DNA of 51,091 nt from NCBI GenBank assembly GCA_014238335.1, contig JABABI010000051.1, positions 1-51,091 on the forward strand. Direction: 5' to 3'. This stretch comes from Fuerstiella sp. Lineage in GTDB: Bacteria; Planctomycetota; Planctomycetia; Planctomycetales; Planctomycetaceae. The notes beneath the pieces were generated by a model. That model had not been told where the DNA came from. It did no database searches and was given only the letters and a program-made list of their open reading frames with translations. This document shows, piece by piece, positions 1-8,952 of the stretch. Numbering within the stretch: the stretch's first letter is position 1; each line of letters begins with the position of its first letter. The position numbers were made by a program, and so were the translations under genes.

Positions 1-1
1 C

Positions 2-1225
2 CCCAGTCATGTGGATCTGTTTGATCCGAAGCCGGCACTCACGCGATTTGCCGGGCAGCCGCTGCCTGAAAGCTTCGGCAATGTGATGACCCGTCGGGAC
101 GTCGCAAAAAACCCTCTGCTCGCACCTCGCAGACGCTTTCGCCGGCGTGGACGGTCGGGCCTTGAAGTCAGTGATTTTTTGCCTCACATCGCGGAACATG
201 CGGACGACCTGTGCGTAGTTCGATCGCTTCATGGCGACAGTGTGAATCATCCACAGTCCGTGTATCAGATGAACACCGGCAGCATTCTGATGGGCAGCCC
301 AAGCGTCGGTAGCTGGGTCGCATATGGTCTGGGCAGTGAAAACGAAAACATGCCGTCGTTCGTCGTGCTGCCGGATCCCGGCGGTGGCCTGAAAGGTGGC
401 CCGCCCGCATGGGGCAGTGGCTATTTGTCCGCGTCCTATCAGGGCGTGACGATGCGTCCGGGAGCATCGCCGATTCTGGACCTGAAGCCTCAGGCAGGGG
501 TGGGGCCGGCGCAGCAGCGACGAAACCTGCGATTGATTCAGTCGTTCAACCGACGGCATCTGGAGCAACGCGACAACGATGATCAGCTGTCCGCTCGAGT
601 GAAAGCATACGAGCTGGCATTTCGCATGCAATCAGAAGCGCCGGCCCTGGTTGACATCAGCGGTGAATCACAAGACACGCTTTCGATGTACGGAGTCGAT
701 CAGACGGAAACATCCGAATTCGGCAGGCGTTGTCTGCTGGCTCGCCGAATGATCGAAAACGGTGTCCGTTTCGTGCAGCTGTATTCCGGCAATACCAACG
801 GCTGGGACGCTCATTCGGACGTCGACAAGAACCACACCGAATACTGCCGTCGAACAGATAAGCCGATCGCCGGTTTACTGGCGGATTTGAAACAACGCGG
901 TCTCCTGGAAGACACACTCATAATCTGGGGGGGCGAGTTCGGTCGCATGCCGATGAGTGAGCAGGGCAGGGGACGCGATCATAATCCGTGGGGCTATTGT
1001 GCGTGGCTGGCGGGGGCAGGTATTGCAGGAGGCCGAGCGTACGGAGCTACAGACGACATCGGATTGCGTGCCGAGACAAACACGGTTTCAGTCAATGACT
1101 TTCACGCCACGATACTGCACCTGCTGGGCGTTGACCACGAGCAGCTGACTTACTTCCACAATGGTCTGGACAAACGATTGACCGGACCTGATGACGCTCA
1201 CGTTGTTCACGAATTGATCGGCTGA
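2..1225 (+). CDS. DUF1501 domain-containing protein (5'-truncated)
   Basis: This is the C-terminal 400-odd residues of a planctomycete DUF1501 protein, a family in the alkaline phosphatase/sulfatase-like superfamily whose function is unknown. The frame is open to the window edge and begins with PSHVDLFDPKP, the conserved near-N-terminal motif of the family (normally GGPSHVD.FD.KP). The true start, usually preceded by a Tat-type signal, therefore lies outside the window, and the GTG at position 11 is not a real start. Further family landmarks are VVRSLHGDSVNHPQ, a MNTGS segment, GWDAHSDVDKNH and the late WGGEFGRMP and GRDHNPWG motifs that carry likely metal-binding His/Asp. It ends 5 bp before the DUF1549/DUF1553 gene, with which it is probably cotranscribed. 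In planctomycetes these two families almost always travel together. Confidence 0.9.
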   Translation, partial: PSHVDLFDPKPALTRFAGQPLPESFGNVMTRRDVAKNPLLAPRRRFRRRGRSGLEVSDFLPHIAEHADDLCVVRSLHGDSVNHPQSVYQMNTGSILMGSPSVGSWVAYGLGSENENMPSFVVLPDPGGGLKGGPPAWGSGYLSASYQGVTMRPGASPILDLKPQAGVGPAQQRRNLRLIQSFNRRHLEQRDNDDQLSARVKAYELAFRMQSEAPALVDISGESQDTLSMYGVDQTETSEFGRRCLLARRMIENGVRFVQLYSGNTNGWDAHSDVDKNHTEYCRRTDKPIAGLLADLKQRGLLEDTLIIWGGEFGRMPMSEQGRGRDHNPWGYCAWLAGAGIAGGRAYGATDDIGLRAETNTVSVNDFHATILHLLGVDHEQLTYFHNGLDKRLTGPDDAHVVHELIG

Positions 1226-1230
1226 AACAG

Positions 1231-3114
1231 ATGCTGTTTTTTCGATTAGCCGGCCTGTCTGTCCTCCTGTTGACCGTGATCGTTGCCGCGCCTGGTGAAG
1301 AGAGCGGCAGTTACACGGAACCACCGATCAGCGAAGACGACCGACAGCACTGGTCTTTCCACCAGTTTCACGGAGTGGACGTACCGGTCACACGCTTCAC
1401 ACAGTGGCGACGTAATGCGATCGACAGCTTCACTGGTGCCGTACTGGAACAGAACGCTCTGGAACCACAACCTGCTGCATCGCGACAAACGCTGATCAGA
1501 CGACTCAGTTTCGACGTTGTCGGATTGCCGCCGACGCCCGCTGAAATTACCTCGTTCGTGTCTGACAAGTCAGAGGAATCGTACAACGGACTGGTCGAGC
1601 GGTTACTGACATCAAAGAGTTACGGCGAACGGTGGGCGCAGCACTGGCTGGATCTGGCACGCTTCGCGGAAACGGATGGCTTCGAACATGACAAATTGCG
1701 ACCGGACGCCTGGAAGTACCGTGACTGGGTCATCGACGCGCTCAATGCCGACATGCCATACGACGAGTTTCTGCGGCGGCAGATCGCCGGCGACGAACTC
1801 TATCCCGACGACAAGTCCGCCCGAATCGCTACACAGTTCTGTATTTCCGGTCCCGACATGCCGGACATCAATCTTCAGGAAGAACGTCGTCATACGTTGC
1901 TGAACGAGATCACGTCAACAGTCGGTGAAGTGGTGCTCGGACTGCAGATCGGATGTGCCCGTTGCCACGACCACAAATACGATCCCATCAGCCAGGCAGA
2001 CTTCTATCGCCTGCGGGCCATATTTGAACCTGCCGTTCACCTGCAGAAAAACCGGTCCGTGACCAGTCTGCGTGAAAAGCCCCCTTTCACAGCGGCCAGC
2101 CACATGATGCTGCGGGGTGATTTTCGCCGCCCTGGTCCGGCAGTTAAGGCAGGAGTTCTGCGCGTCATCCACAGCCCGAAACATGCGTTCTCACCCGTCA
2201 AGGACAGTCATACCGCCGGTCGCCGAACAGCACTGGCCGCATGGTTGACGTCCAGGAACAATCCGCTGACGGCTCGGGTAATTGTGAATCGAGTCTGGCA
2301 GCACCATTTCGGTACCGGAATTGTCGACACTCCCAGCGAGTTCGGCATCATGGGATCGGAGCCAAGCCACGTCCGCTTGCTCGACTGGCTGTCAAACTGG
2401 TTTGTCAAAAATGGCTGGAGTCTGAAGCAGCTGCACCGACTCATTGTGACGTCCGCGACCTATCAACAGCGCAGTTTTCTTCCGGATGGCGCCAAGGAGA
2501 CCGACTCTCAAAGATGGCGTACGTCATTGAACGAGGATACGGACGCTCGATTGCTGTCACGGTACCCTCGCTGGCGACTGGAAGGCGAAGCTGTCCGCGA
2601 CGCGATGCTGTTCACTGCCGGAGTGCTGAACCGAAAATCAGGTGGACCAGGTGTGCGACCTCCACTGCCAAAGGAACTACTGACGACATTACTGAAGAAC
2701 CAGTGGAACGTGACAAAAGACAGACAGGAACACGACCGTCGCAGCATTTACGTGTTCGCCAGACGAAATCTGCGATATCCGATCTTCGAGGTTTTCGACC
2801 GCCCAAGTGCCAATGCCAGTTGCCCGAACCGCGGGGTTTCGACCACAGCTCCGCAATCTCTGCACCTGCTGAATTCAGAATTTTCAGCCGCAACGGCGAA
2901 ACGACTTGCGAAGTCAGTGGCAACATTACCCACTGACCAACAAGTGCAGCAAGTGTTCCACCGAGTGCTGGGCCGACAACCGTCGGCCGACGAAATGCGA
3001 GACGCCCTAAGTTTTCTGACGGAATCGAACGAAGGTACCGATGACAGCAACGATGGCCTGACGCACCTTTGTCTGTCTCTGTTCAACTGCAACGAATTCA
3101 TCTTTGTGGACTGA
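1231..3114 (+). CDS. DUF1549 and DUF1553 domain-containing protein
   Basis: This is a planctomycete-type secreted protein of 627 aa. Residues 1-20 form a signal peptide (MLFFRLAGLSVLLLTVIVAA). The DUF1549 domain follows at about 60-270, with LIRRLSFDVVGLPPTPAEI, YGERWAQHWLDLARFAETDG and the c-type-heme-like site CARCHDHKYDP. The DUF1553 domain occupies about 330-610 (NPLTARVIVNRVWQHHFG, SEFG, FDRPSANASCPNRGVSTTAPQSL). The partner is the DUF1501 gene immediately upstream. The role is unknown; in this phylum such pairs are abundant and are suspected to act in extracytoplasmic polysaccharide or redox processes. The protein is compact: the linker between the domains is very short, whereas relatives often run to 700-1100 aa with extra cytochrome or LamG modules. 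The start was chosen because it lies 5 bp after the upstream stop and gives a clean signal peptide. Confidence 0.88.
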   Translation: MLFFRLAGLSVLLLTVIVAAPGEESGSYTEPPISEDDRQHWSFHQFHGVDVPVTRFTQWRRNAIDSFTGAVLEQNALEPQPAASRQTLIRRLSFDVVGLPPTPAEITSFVSDKSEESYNGLVERLLTSKSYGERWAQHWLDLARFAETDGFEHDKLRPDAWKYRDWVIDALNADMPYDEFLRRQIAGDELYPDDKSARIATQFCISGPDMPDINLQEERRHTLLNEITSTVGEVVLGLQIGCARCHDHKYDPISQADFYRLRAIFEPAVHLQKNRSVTSLREKPPFTAASHMMLRGDFRRPGPAVKAGVLRVIHSPKHAFSPVKDSHTAGRRTALAAWLTSRNNPLTARVIVNRVWQHHFGTGIVDTPSEFGIMGSEPSHVRLLDWLSNWFVKNGWSLKQLHRLIVTSATYQQRSFLPDGAKETDSQRWRTSLNEDTDARLLSRYPRWRLEGEAVRDAMLFTAGVLNRKSGGPGVRPPLPKELLTTLLKNQWNVTKDRQEHDRRSIYVFARRNLRYPIFEVFDRPSANASCPNRGVSTTAPQSLHLLNSEFSAATAKRLAKSVATLPTDQQVQQVFHRVLGRQPSADEMRDALSFLTESNEGTDDSNDGLTHLCLSLFNCNEFIFVD

Positions 3115-3212
3115 GACAACCCTGTCGGACAATTTCCACAAGCAATCCCTGCCAATCTTTTGAATTCCAGACCGACAACGCGTACAACACGGTTACCAGA
3201 TGACGGTCATCT

Positions 3213-3230
3213 GTCGTCAAACATGACGAC
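3213..3230. other. Inverted repeat upstream of msrA
   Basis: GTCGTCA and TGACGAC form a 7-bp perfect stem around a 4-nt loop. A smaller GATGAC-G-GTCATC dyad lies just before it (3199-3211). Both sit between the DUF1549/1553 stop and the msrA start. No T-tract follows, so a leader structure or operator of msrA is as likely as a terminator. Confidence 0.35.
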
Positions 3231-3258
3231 CAAATCGAATGCCACAAAGGATTAAGCT

Positions 3259-3816
3259 ATGCCCTCCGATAAAGATTCACCGATTAAGACGGCCACATTC
3301 GCCGCGGGCTGCTTCTGGTGTACCGAAGCTGTATTCATTCGGTTGAAAGGTGTCAGCAAAGTCACCTCCGGCTACACGGGTGGCCGGCTGAAGAATCCAA
3401 CATATAAACAGGTCTGCACGGGAGCCACAGGTCACGCTGAAGGAATTCAGATCACATACGACCCTTCCATCATTACATATGCACAAATGCTGGACGTTTT
3501 CTTCCACACTCACGACCCTACGACGCTTAATCGTCAGGGAGCAGACGTAGGTACTCAATATCGGTCCGCCGTTTTCTATCACGACGCCAAACAGAAAGCC
3601 GCCGCCAAGAAAGCGATCGAAGAATTGAACAAGTCGGGAGACTTTGACGATCCGATCGTGACGACTCTGGAAGAGTTGAAGAAGTGGTATCCTGCCGAAG
3701 ACTACCACCAGGAATACTTTGAGCTGAATCCGCGACAGCCGTATTGCCAGGCGGTTGTTGGCCCCAAAGTGGCGAAGTTCAGGAAACGGTACCAGGCAAT
3801 GCTGAAGCAGGAATAG
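3259..3816 (+). CDS. msrA: Peptide-methionine (S)-S-oxide reductase MsrA
   Basis: This enzyme reduces the S-epimer of methionine sulfoxide in proteins, using thioredoxin as reductant, and is a cytoplasmic repair enzyme against oxidants. The protein is 185 aa, the usual length for single-domain MsrA. The catalytic GCFWCTE motif is at residues 17-23 (catalytic Cys18, second Cys21). Family signatures YTGG, GHAEGIQI.YDP, FF.THDPTT.NRQG.D.GTQYRSA and YHQ.Y are all present. A C-terminal Cys in QPYCQAVVGPK is the likely resolving cysteine. An AAGGA ribosome binding site about 9 nt upstream (3247-3252) supports the ATG. It stands 144 bp after the DUF1549/1553 gene behind inverted repeats, so it probably has its own promoter. 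It is convergent with the AsmA-like gene. Confidence 0.97.
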   Translation: MPSDKDSPIKTATFAAGCFWCTEAVFIRLKGVSKVTSGYTGGRLKNPTYKQVCTGATGHAEGIQITYDPSIITYAQMLDVFFHTHDPTTLNRQGADVGTQYRSAVFYHDAKQKAAAKKAIEELNKSGDFDDPIVTTLEELKKWYPAEDYHQEYFELNPRQPYCQAVVGPKVAKFRKRYQAMLKQE

Positions 3817-3895
3817 CAACGTTCGCTGTTCCCAGGAACCTGGTGCTTTGTCAAAGCCCAAAAATGGGGTCGAATCATTCGCTGGAAAAGGGGTG

Positions 3896-3944
3896 GGTAC
3901 CAGGAATGTAAAGCCCTCTTCGGGCCGTTCCGGTTTTTGGTACC
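3896..3944. repeat. GGTACC-bounded imperfect inverted repeat between convergent genes
   Basis: Two GGTACC sites (3896-3901 and 3939-3944) flank a 37-nt centre with a small GCCC/GGGC hairpin (3913-3925). The arms extend imperfectly (GGTACCAGGAA against the complement of TTCCGGTTTTTGGTACC). The 3817-3995 gap also holds GCTTTG-T-CAAAGC (3845-3857) and CCAGG-AA-CCTGG. This resembles REP-like sequences placed between convergent genes and may act as a bidirectional terminator. No repeat-associated transposase is present in the window. Confidence 0.35.
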
Positions 3945-3995
3945 TGATACGACACCGTCTTTTCGCCAACCCGAAAACTTAGTTCTGACAAAGAA

Positions 3996-6900
3996 CTACT
4001 GTGTCCGTAGCCCTTCGACCGCTGATTGCTGTCGAGTGCGCGGGAGCAACGGGTTCCCCTGCGGAAACACTCGAGGCACGACAAGCATTGGGGTCGGTCC
4101 GCCCGGAGAAGGGTTGAACGCCTTCAGAAACTGCTGCATGTTCTGGTCAAGTTGTCCCAGCGGTTTCGGGGTGGTTTGTGGCCGGGAAGTTGTGCCACGG
4201 ACCTCAACCATCGTCCACTGAGTCCAGAGCCGGTTAATAATCGGCAACGATGCGGCCGTTGGGCGTGGTGGCCGCGAAAAGAAGTCCAGATGCACGTCAC
4301 CTCCAAACCCCACATTACCGCGACCAAGCAGACTGATTGATTTCCCGACCAGATCAATGCGTTTGAAGTTGAACGCCTCCTGACCAACGTCGAAATCCAC
4401 TTTCGCGTAATCAAACGCAGTGCGATTCTGGACGTTGAATTTCAGTTGCGACAACGTACCCATCAGATGCACCATCACCGGCAGTTCATACAATGCGGCG
4501 GGACTGATCAGCAGCTGCCCCCGGCCTTCCACGTCCGCCGCCGAATCGCCCGTCCCTTCCAGACGCATCCAGGCCTTGATGACACCTTTCAGTGTTTTCT
4601 GATCGGGAATATGATCCGCTGCATAAGATTCCAATAATGCGTCCTTGAGTTCGGTGAAGAAGCTATACTTGCCATCTTTCCGCAGATCAACAAGCGCATC
4701 CACGACAACTTCCCCACCATACGCCTGAGCCTTAACATGCTGCCTTCGGTCGATCTGTGTCAGATCGGAGTCGAAAAATACGTTTCGAGCCCCCAGCACC
4801 AGTTCGACATCGTTCACCGAATACGGGCCTTCCACGTGGGTGAAGGGCATTTCAAGAACCTCGGCAGTGTCCAGTCTGATCGCTCCTGTGTTGTGCAGGC
4901 GAAAACCGTCCCATATCCCCTGAGCAGTGACCGATCCATAGATCCCGGTCACATCAAGCCCCGCATTCACGGCACAATCACGAAACCGCATGTTCAGGTC
5001 CCATCGCGCCGTGGGATTGTAGTTGCCCGTCATCACCCCGCGAAAATCCATTTCGGAGTTGTCGATCGATACCGATCCCTGCTGGTACAGGCGATTCAGT
5101 GTTTGCCGCCATGACGTCGGCAGGGCCGCGCGAAGCTGATCATTCGGTTCAAGATTGACAGCGTTTAGATCGTTCAGATGAACCTGCCATTCGCCGTCCG
5201 GCTTTGCTTCGGCCCAACCGGTTGCGCGGATGGGATTCTTGCTGTGGAATGCCTGAAAGGAATGGATTTCGCAGTGCTGAACGCCGGCAAATCTCGGGTC
5301 ATTCGGGTTAAAACTAAGCGTCGCTTCTTTGACAAACATTTCCAGCGGAAACGGTTTCGGTTTGATGCGAGTATTAAAAACACGTACCGGGGAGTCTGCA
5401 GGGAATTTAACAATGGCGGACTGCCCGGGAATCGCGGTCCAGTGAACCTGTGCTGTCATATCGCAGAAGCCATCCGGCTCAATCATGTTCCAGAGTTCGC
5501 GCTGTGGCTTACTCAGAGCGTTGTACACGTCCGAATCCAGCGCTGCGTTTTGAGCGGTAATCGTCAGTTCCAGAACACCGGGCGCCGGCAGTCCCTGATA
5601 ACTTCCGCTGGCATGAATACGTCCATTCTCATGCTGTCCCTTAAGATCAGAAAACTGCCAACGCCTCGCTTTGCCATCGAAAGTTAAGTGGCCGCTGAGT
5701 TTATTGATGTCATAGGGAAACTTCGCAAACCGTAATTTGGCGTCAAAGACGTGCGCGTCGATGTACTTGTATGTTGGTTGATCCGGCCCAGGCGGCCGAT
5801 AAAAGACAAAGTCCGCGTTTGCCAGACCCTCAAGGTTGAGCGAATCGATCACCTCCTGCTGCTTTTGTTCCAGTGCATTGCGAAAACGACTGTCGAGAGG
5901 AAACTCCGTAATACTCAACTCGAACAGCGTTTCTGCTTCCGGCCCGGGATTCTTCCACCATCCGGTGGAACTAAATGGCCGCGTTCCCATTCGCCCTGCG
6001 ATCGTCACGTCCATCATCAAGTCACGCTCTGTTACTGCTGGCTCATATTCGCTCGCCAGCCCAGAACCGGTTGCCGGAGAATTGACGAACGGCCGTTGTT
6101 TCAGCGTGCCGGTCAAGCCCTCAACCGGATAGCGAAACTTATGAAACGTAACAGTACCGCTGTCGATTGTGGCCTCAATATTTTCGGCACGCCACTTCCC
6201 ACCTGGCTGCTGCCGAAGATCGCACCCGCCTGAAACAACCCCATCCGGCTGAAACGTGTCGAACAAACCCCGAACTCTTGGCGGCATCAACGGTTGTAGT
6301 TTCATATTCACCGGAAATGTCTTCACGTCAACTCGCGCCCGACCAGGCGGAGCACCATCGCCCTGCTGCATCTGCAGCCACCCGGACAGAAATGCCTCAC
6401 CACTCTGTGCCTGCTCAAGACGAAACTCAAGGTTCTGATTATCCTTGAAGAATGTCGCCTGTACGCCCGTCAGCACGATCGGGAAGACAGGAGAGACCAA
6501 GCGGCCGTCACGCACGTCAATTTTTAACTTGAATTCCGGCACAGCGAGTTCTGCTGAGCCCCCCACGCTAAAGTCCACATCCAGCACACCCACAAACTGA
6601 GGCGCCGTGCGACCGTCGTTCCCGATCAGCAACGCTGCTCCTGATGAACGAGGCACTGCATCCTGGCCACTCGGAGGCTGCGGCAGTACGCGTCCCAGAA
6701 TAGACTCGACCTGCGTAAGGTGATTCTGAATCTCAGGATTTGTCGCCTGAGCCAGCCCCATCAGACTCTTGTCCGCCCGCACACCTCTCAGCTGACCGCT
6801 TAGATTCCAGTTGCGTTTGGCAAGATCCCATGCTCCGGCAAGGTTCAACAGACCCACCCCCGGCAGGTTGATGCCGCCGTCAAAGTCGTACCTGTCCCCG

Positions 6901-7439
6901 GACGCAGGTAAGGCCTGTATCGCCGGACTGGTCAGCAAAACTCGCGCTTCAGGAATCCCGCCGCCGTGTTTCAACGTCAACTGAAGCCGCACATCCTTCA
7001 CTGATATCTGAGGCAGCTGAACGTCGGAATCCAGTGGTGGATGGAACTCATACTGCTGCCAATTCCAGCGACCGTCCTCCTCTCGTACCATTAATACATC
7101 AACGGAGTCCAGACGCACAGCATCGACCGATACCTGTTGCTGCTCAAGCAGACGATTCGCATCAATGTCGACGGAAATCCTGCCGGACCGAAACAATGGC
7201 TGCCCCGACTGGCGATCGCGAATTTCCACGTCGGTCAGCGTGGCACCGTGAGCTCCGTCAAGCCGTACTGCACCCATGGACAGTTTCAGATCGGGAGCTG
7301 CTTCGTCAAAACGTTTCTGAATCGCATCGTGAACCAGGTGATCGCTCTGGTTCCAGAAATAAAGCGCAGCACCACCAGCAACGATCGCTGTGAGCAACGT
7401 CAGTCTGAACATCCATTTCAGAACGGGAACGATTTTCAT
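3996..7439 (-). CDS. AsmA-like / YhdP-type large membrane-anchored protein
   Basis: This is a very large protein (1147 aa from the chosen start) with a single N-terminal transmembrane segment (about residues 8-25, FRLTLLTAIVAGGAALYFW). A long beta-rich extracytoplasmic region follows. The early segment LSMGAVRLDGAHGATLTDVEIRD and the C-terminal stretch (GRGNVGFGGDVHLDFFSR, then VEVRGTTSRPQTTPKPLG) fit the AsmA/DUF3971/TamB-like superfamily. Members of that superfamily bridge membranes and are implicated in phospholipid transport to, or assembly of, the outer membrane. I assign the superfamily but not a specific function. The frame is open for 26 more codons upstream. I prefer the ATG at 7439 because it starts just before the membrane helix, while the extension is charged and atypical. 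It follows the GT39-like gene on the same strand after about 196 bp, so it may have its own promoter. Confidence 0.72.
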   Translation of the reverse strand: MKIVPVLKWMFRLTLLTAIVAGGAALYFWNQSDHLVHDAIQKRFDEAAPDLKLSMGAVRLDGAHGATLTDVEIRDRQSGQPLFRSGRISVDIDANRLLEQQQVSVDAVRLDSVDVLMVREEDGRWNWQQYEFHPPLDSDVQLPQISVKDVRLQLTLKHGGGIPEARVLLTSPAIQALPASGDRYDFDGGINLPGVGLLNLAGAWDLAKRNWNLSGQLRGVRADKSLMGLAQATNPEIQNHLTQVESILGRVLPQPPSGQDAVPRSSGAALLIGNDGRTAPQFVGVLDVDFSVGGSAELAVPEFKLKIDVRDGRLVSPVFPIVLTGVQATFFKDNQNLEFRLEQAQSGEAFLSGWLQMQQGDGAPPGRARVDVKTFPVNMKLQPLMPPRVRGLFDTFQPDGVVSGGCDLRQQPGGKWRAENIEATIDSGTVTFHKFRYPVEGLTGTLKQRPFVNSPATGSGLASEYEPAVTERDLMMDVTIAGRMGTRPFSSTGWWKNPGPEAETLFELSITEFPLDSRFRNALEQKQQEVIDSLNLEGLANADFVFYRPPGPDQPTYKYIDAHVFDAKLRFAKFPYDINKLSGHLTFDGKARRWQFSDLKGQHENGRIHASGSYQGLPAPGVLELTITAQNAALDSDVYNALSKPQRELWNMIEPDGFCDMTAQVHWTAIPGQSAIVKFPADSPVRVFNTRIKPKPFPLEMFVKEATLSFNPNDPRFAGVQHCEIHSFQAFHSKNPIRATGWAEAKPDGEWQVHLNDLNAVNLEPNDQLRAALPTSWRQTLNRLYQQGSVSIDNSEMDFRGVMTGNYNPTARWDLNMRFRDCAVNAGLDVTGIYGSVTAQGIWDGFRLHNTGAIRLDTAEVLEMPFTHVEGPYSVNDVELVLGARNVFFDSDLTQIDRRQHVKAQAYGGEVVVDALVDLRKDGKYSFFTELKDALLESYAADHIPDQKTLKGVIKAWMRLEGTGDSAADVEGRGQLLISPAALYELPVMVHLMGTLSQLKFNVQNRTAFDYAKVDFDVGQEAFNFKRIDLVGKSISLLGRGNVGFGGDVHLDFFSRPPRPTAASLPIINRLWTQWTMVEVRGTTSRPQTTPKPLGQLDQNMQQFLKAFNPSPGGPTPMLVVPRVFPQGNPLLPRTRQQSAVEGLRTQ

Positions 7440-7635
7440 AGGAACGGTGGCATCCTGCCGCCGGACACGAAAGCAGCCGTAAAACTCTGACTGATCGTGA
7501 TTTTCAAAAGCGCACACGACTTCCTGGGAGCCAGTGCTGCGTCAGTGACGAAACAAGTAGTTGTGTGCCAGTGTTTTCCTGAGCCTCCTGCGCTGGCCGT
7601 GCCGATGCACACATCAATACAGGGTTACGGCTGTG

Positions 7636-8952
7636 CTAGTCTCGCTTACACAAAACAATGTGACGCCATCCGATAGCCCCCAACACTGAGAGCGGAAACT
7701 CCACAGGTAGACGATACCTGACCGACCCAACGAACACCATATGAACCAGCAGAAACAACACCAGAGGCCCCACCAGAACCAGCAGATCCGAACATTCCCA
7801 CTGCCGCGACGCCAGACCACCAACCGTGCTGAATGTCAGCAACAGCCAACAGACAACGCAAACCACAGAAAACACCCAAACTTCCGTTTTTGCGAAGTTT
7901 GGCACGGGACTTAGAAAAGCAGCCGCCTTTGTGACCGCCAGACTGACTACTCGACCAGGATTTGACCGCGCAAACGCGATCGATTCCTGCGTGTAATGTT
8001 GATTCATTTCAAACTCGGACATCCGAGCCATCACGTTGTCATCCTCAAAAAACTGCATGTTGCTGGCGCCGGTCGCCTGAGGATTGAGCCCATCGTAGAG
8101 GCTTGGTCCGGACCAGAGTGACGTGAACACCCAGTGTCCGGTAACCGTAGCGTTTCTGGCAGCCCACGGCAGTAACACAAGAAAACAAGCCAGCGCCAGT
8201 CCCGTGCAGACTGCAGCCCGCTGCGCCAGCGAACGCTTCAGCAGAATCAGCACGGCAGCACACGAAATAATCAGCCAGGGAAGAAACCCTGGCCGTGTCA
8301 GCACGGTTACGCCTATCAGTGCACCGGTCACAAGTACTCGGCAGAAAACTCTCCATGAGCACGTCCGGCCGGGAGCATCCTCACGAGCGCCGCCTCCCAA
8401 TCGAAGCAGCCACAAAAGTGACAGCAGACTCACCAGCATCCAGAACGTAAACAGCGTCTCTGACAGAATCAGGACACTGTTGCCGACGTGCAGCGGACAG
8501 ATCGCAACATACAGCGCCGCCCAGAATCCGACCCGCCTCGTATGCACCTGCCGCCCCAGACAATAGGTCAAGCAGCAACAGCCAGTGCCAACCACCGCCA
8601 GCAGCAGGCGTGCGGCCAGAACACTGTTTCCAAAGAGCTTAATCGACGCTGCAAGCAGCAGTGGAAAACCAGGCACACGCAGCACGTGCCGACCATAAAT
8701 GGCGTAGTCCTGGCCCGTCGCAATTTTTTCCGCAAGTTCCCAGTAGCCGTTGGCATCACCTTCAATCAGAAACGGGCGGCCGGCAGATTGAACATGTCGC
8801 TCAACAACAAACGCCATGACAACACGCAGCATAAGTGCGGCTGCCATCAGCAGCAGGAAGAGCGGTTTCCACTGCGCTGCGATTTCCAACTCGTCTGTGA
8901 CCGGAGCAGCACCCGAGGATTCTGTGGCGCCGGATTCAGTTCTGGCTGACAT
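7636..8952 (-). CDS. Glycosyltransferase family 39-like membrane protein (ArnT/PMT type)
   Basis: This is a polytopic integral membrane glycosyltransferase of about 438 aa with some ten hydrophobic helices. After the first helix (LFLLLMAAALMLRVVMAFVV) comes a periplasmic loop with EGDANGYWELAEKIATG, then RVPGFPLLLAASIKLFG. These match the acidic D.xxY and R.PG.P motifs of GT39/GT83 enzymes, which use polyprenyl-phosphate sugar donors to glycosylate proteins or lipids. Acceptor and donor cannot be told from sequence. The start at 8952 lies inside the sulfatase 3' end (17-bp overlap), which points to translational coupling; the longer frame to 9015 would overlap by 80 bp and adds a low-complexity Ser/Thr stretch. 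Being coupled to a sulfatase suggests glycan-related work, but that is inference. Confidence 0.82.
   Translation of the reverse strand: MSARTESGATESSGAAPVTDELEIAAQWKPLFLLLMAAALMLRVVMAFVVERHVQSAGRPFLIEGDANGYWELAEKIATGQDYAIYGRHVLRVPGFPLLLAASIKLFGNSVLAARLLLAVVGTGCCCLTYCLGRQVHTRRVGFWAALYVAICPLHVGNSVLILSETLFTFWMLVSLLSLLWLLRLGGGAREDAPGRTCSWRVFCRVLVTGALIGVTVLTRPGFLPWLIISCAAVLILLKRSLAQRAAVCTGLALACFLVLLPWAARNATVTGHWVFTSLWSGPSLYDGLNPQATGASNMQFFEDDNVMARMSEFEMNQHYTQESIAFARSNPGRVVSLAVTKAAAFLSPVPNFAKTEVWVFSVVCVVCWLLLTFSTVGGLASRQWECSDLLVLVGPLVLFLLVHMVFVGSVRYRLPVEFPLSVLGAIGWRHIVLCKRD

Noticed and set aside
2241..2936. 231-codon frame overlapping the DUF1549/1553 gene
   Set aside because: It is another frame of a recognised gene, Arg/Ser-rich and without homology signals.
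3277..3969. 230-codon leftward frame opposite msrA
   Set aside because: It is a mirror of MsrA codons, with no family resemblance. MsrA is unambiguous on the other strand.
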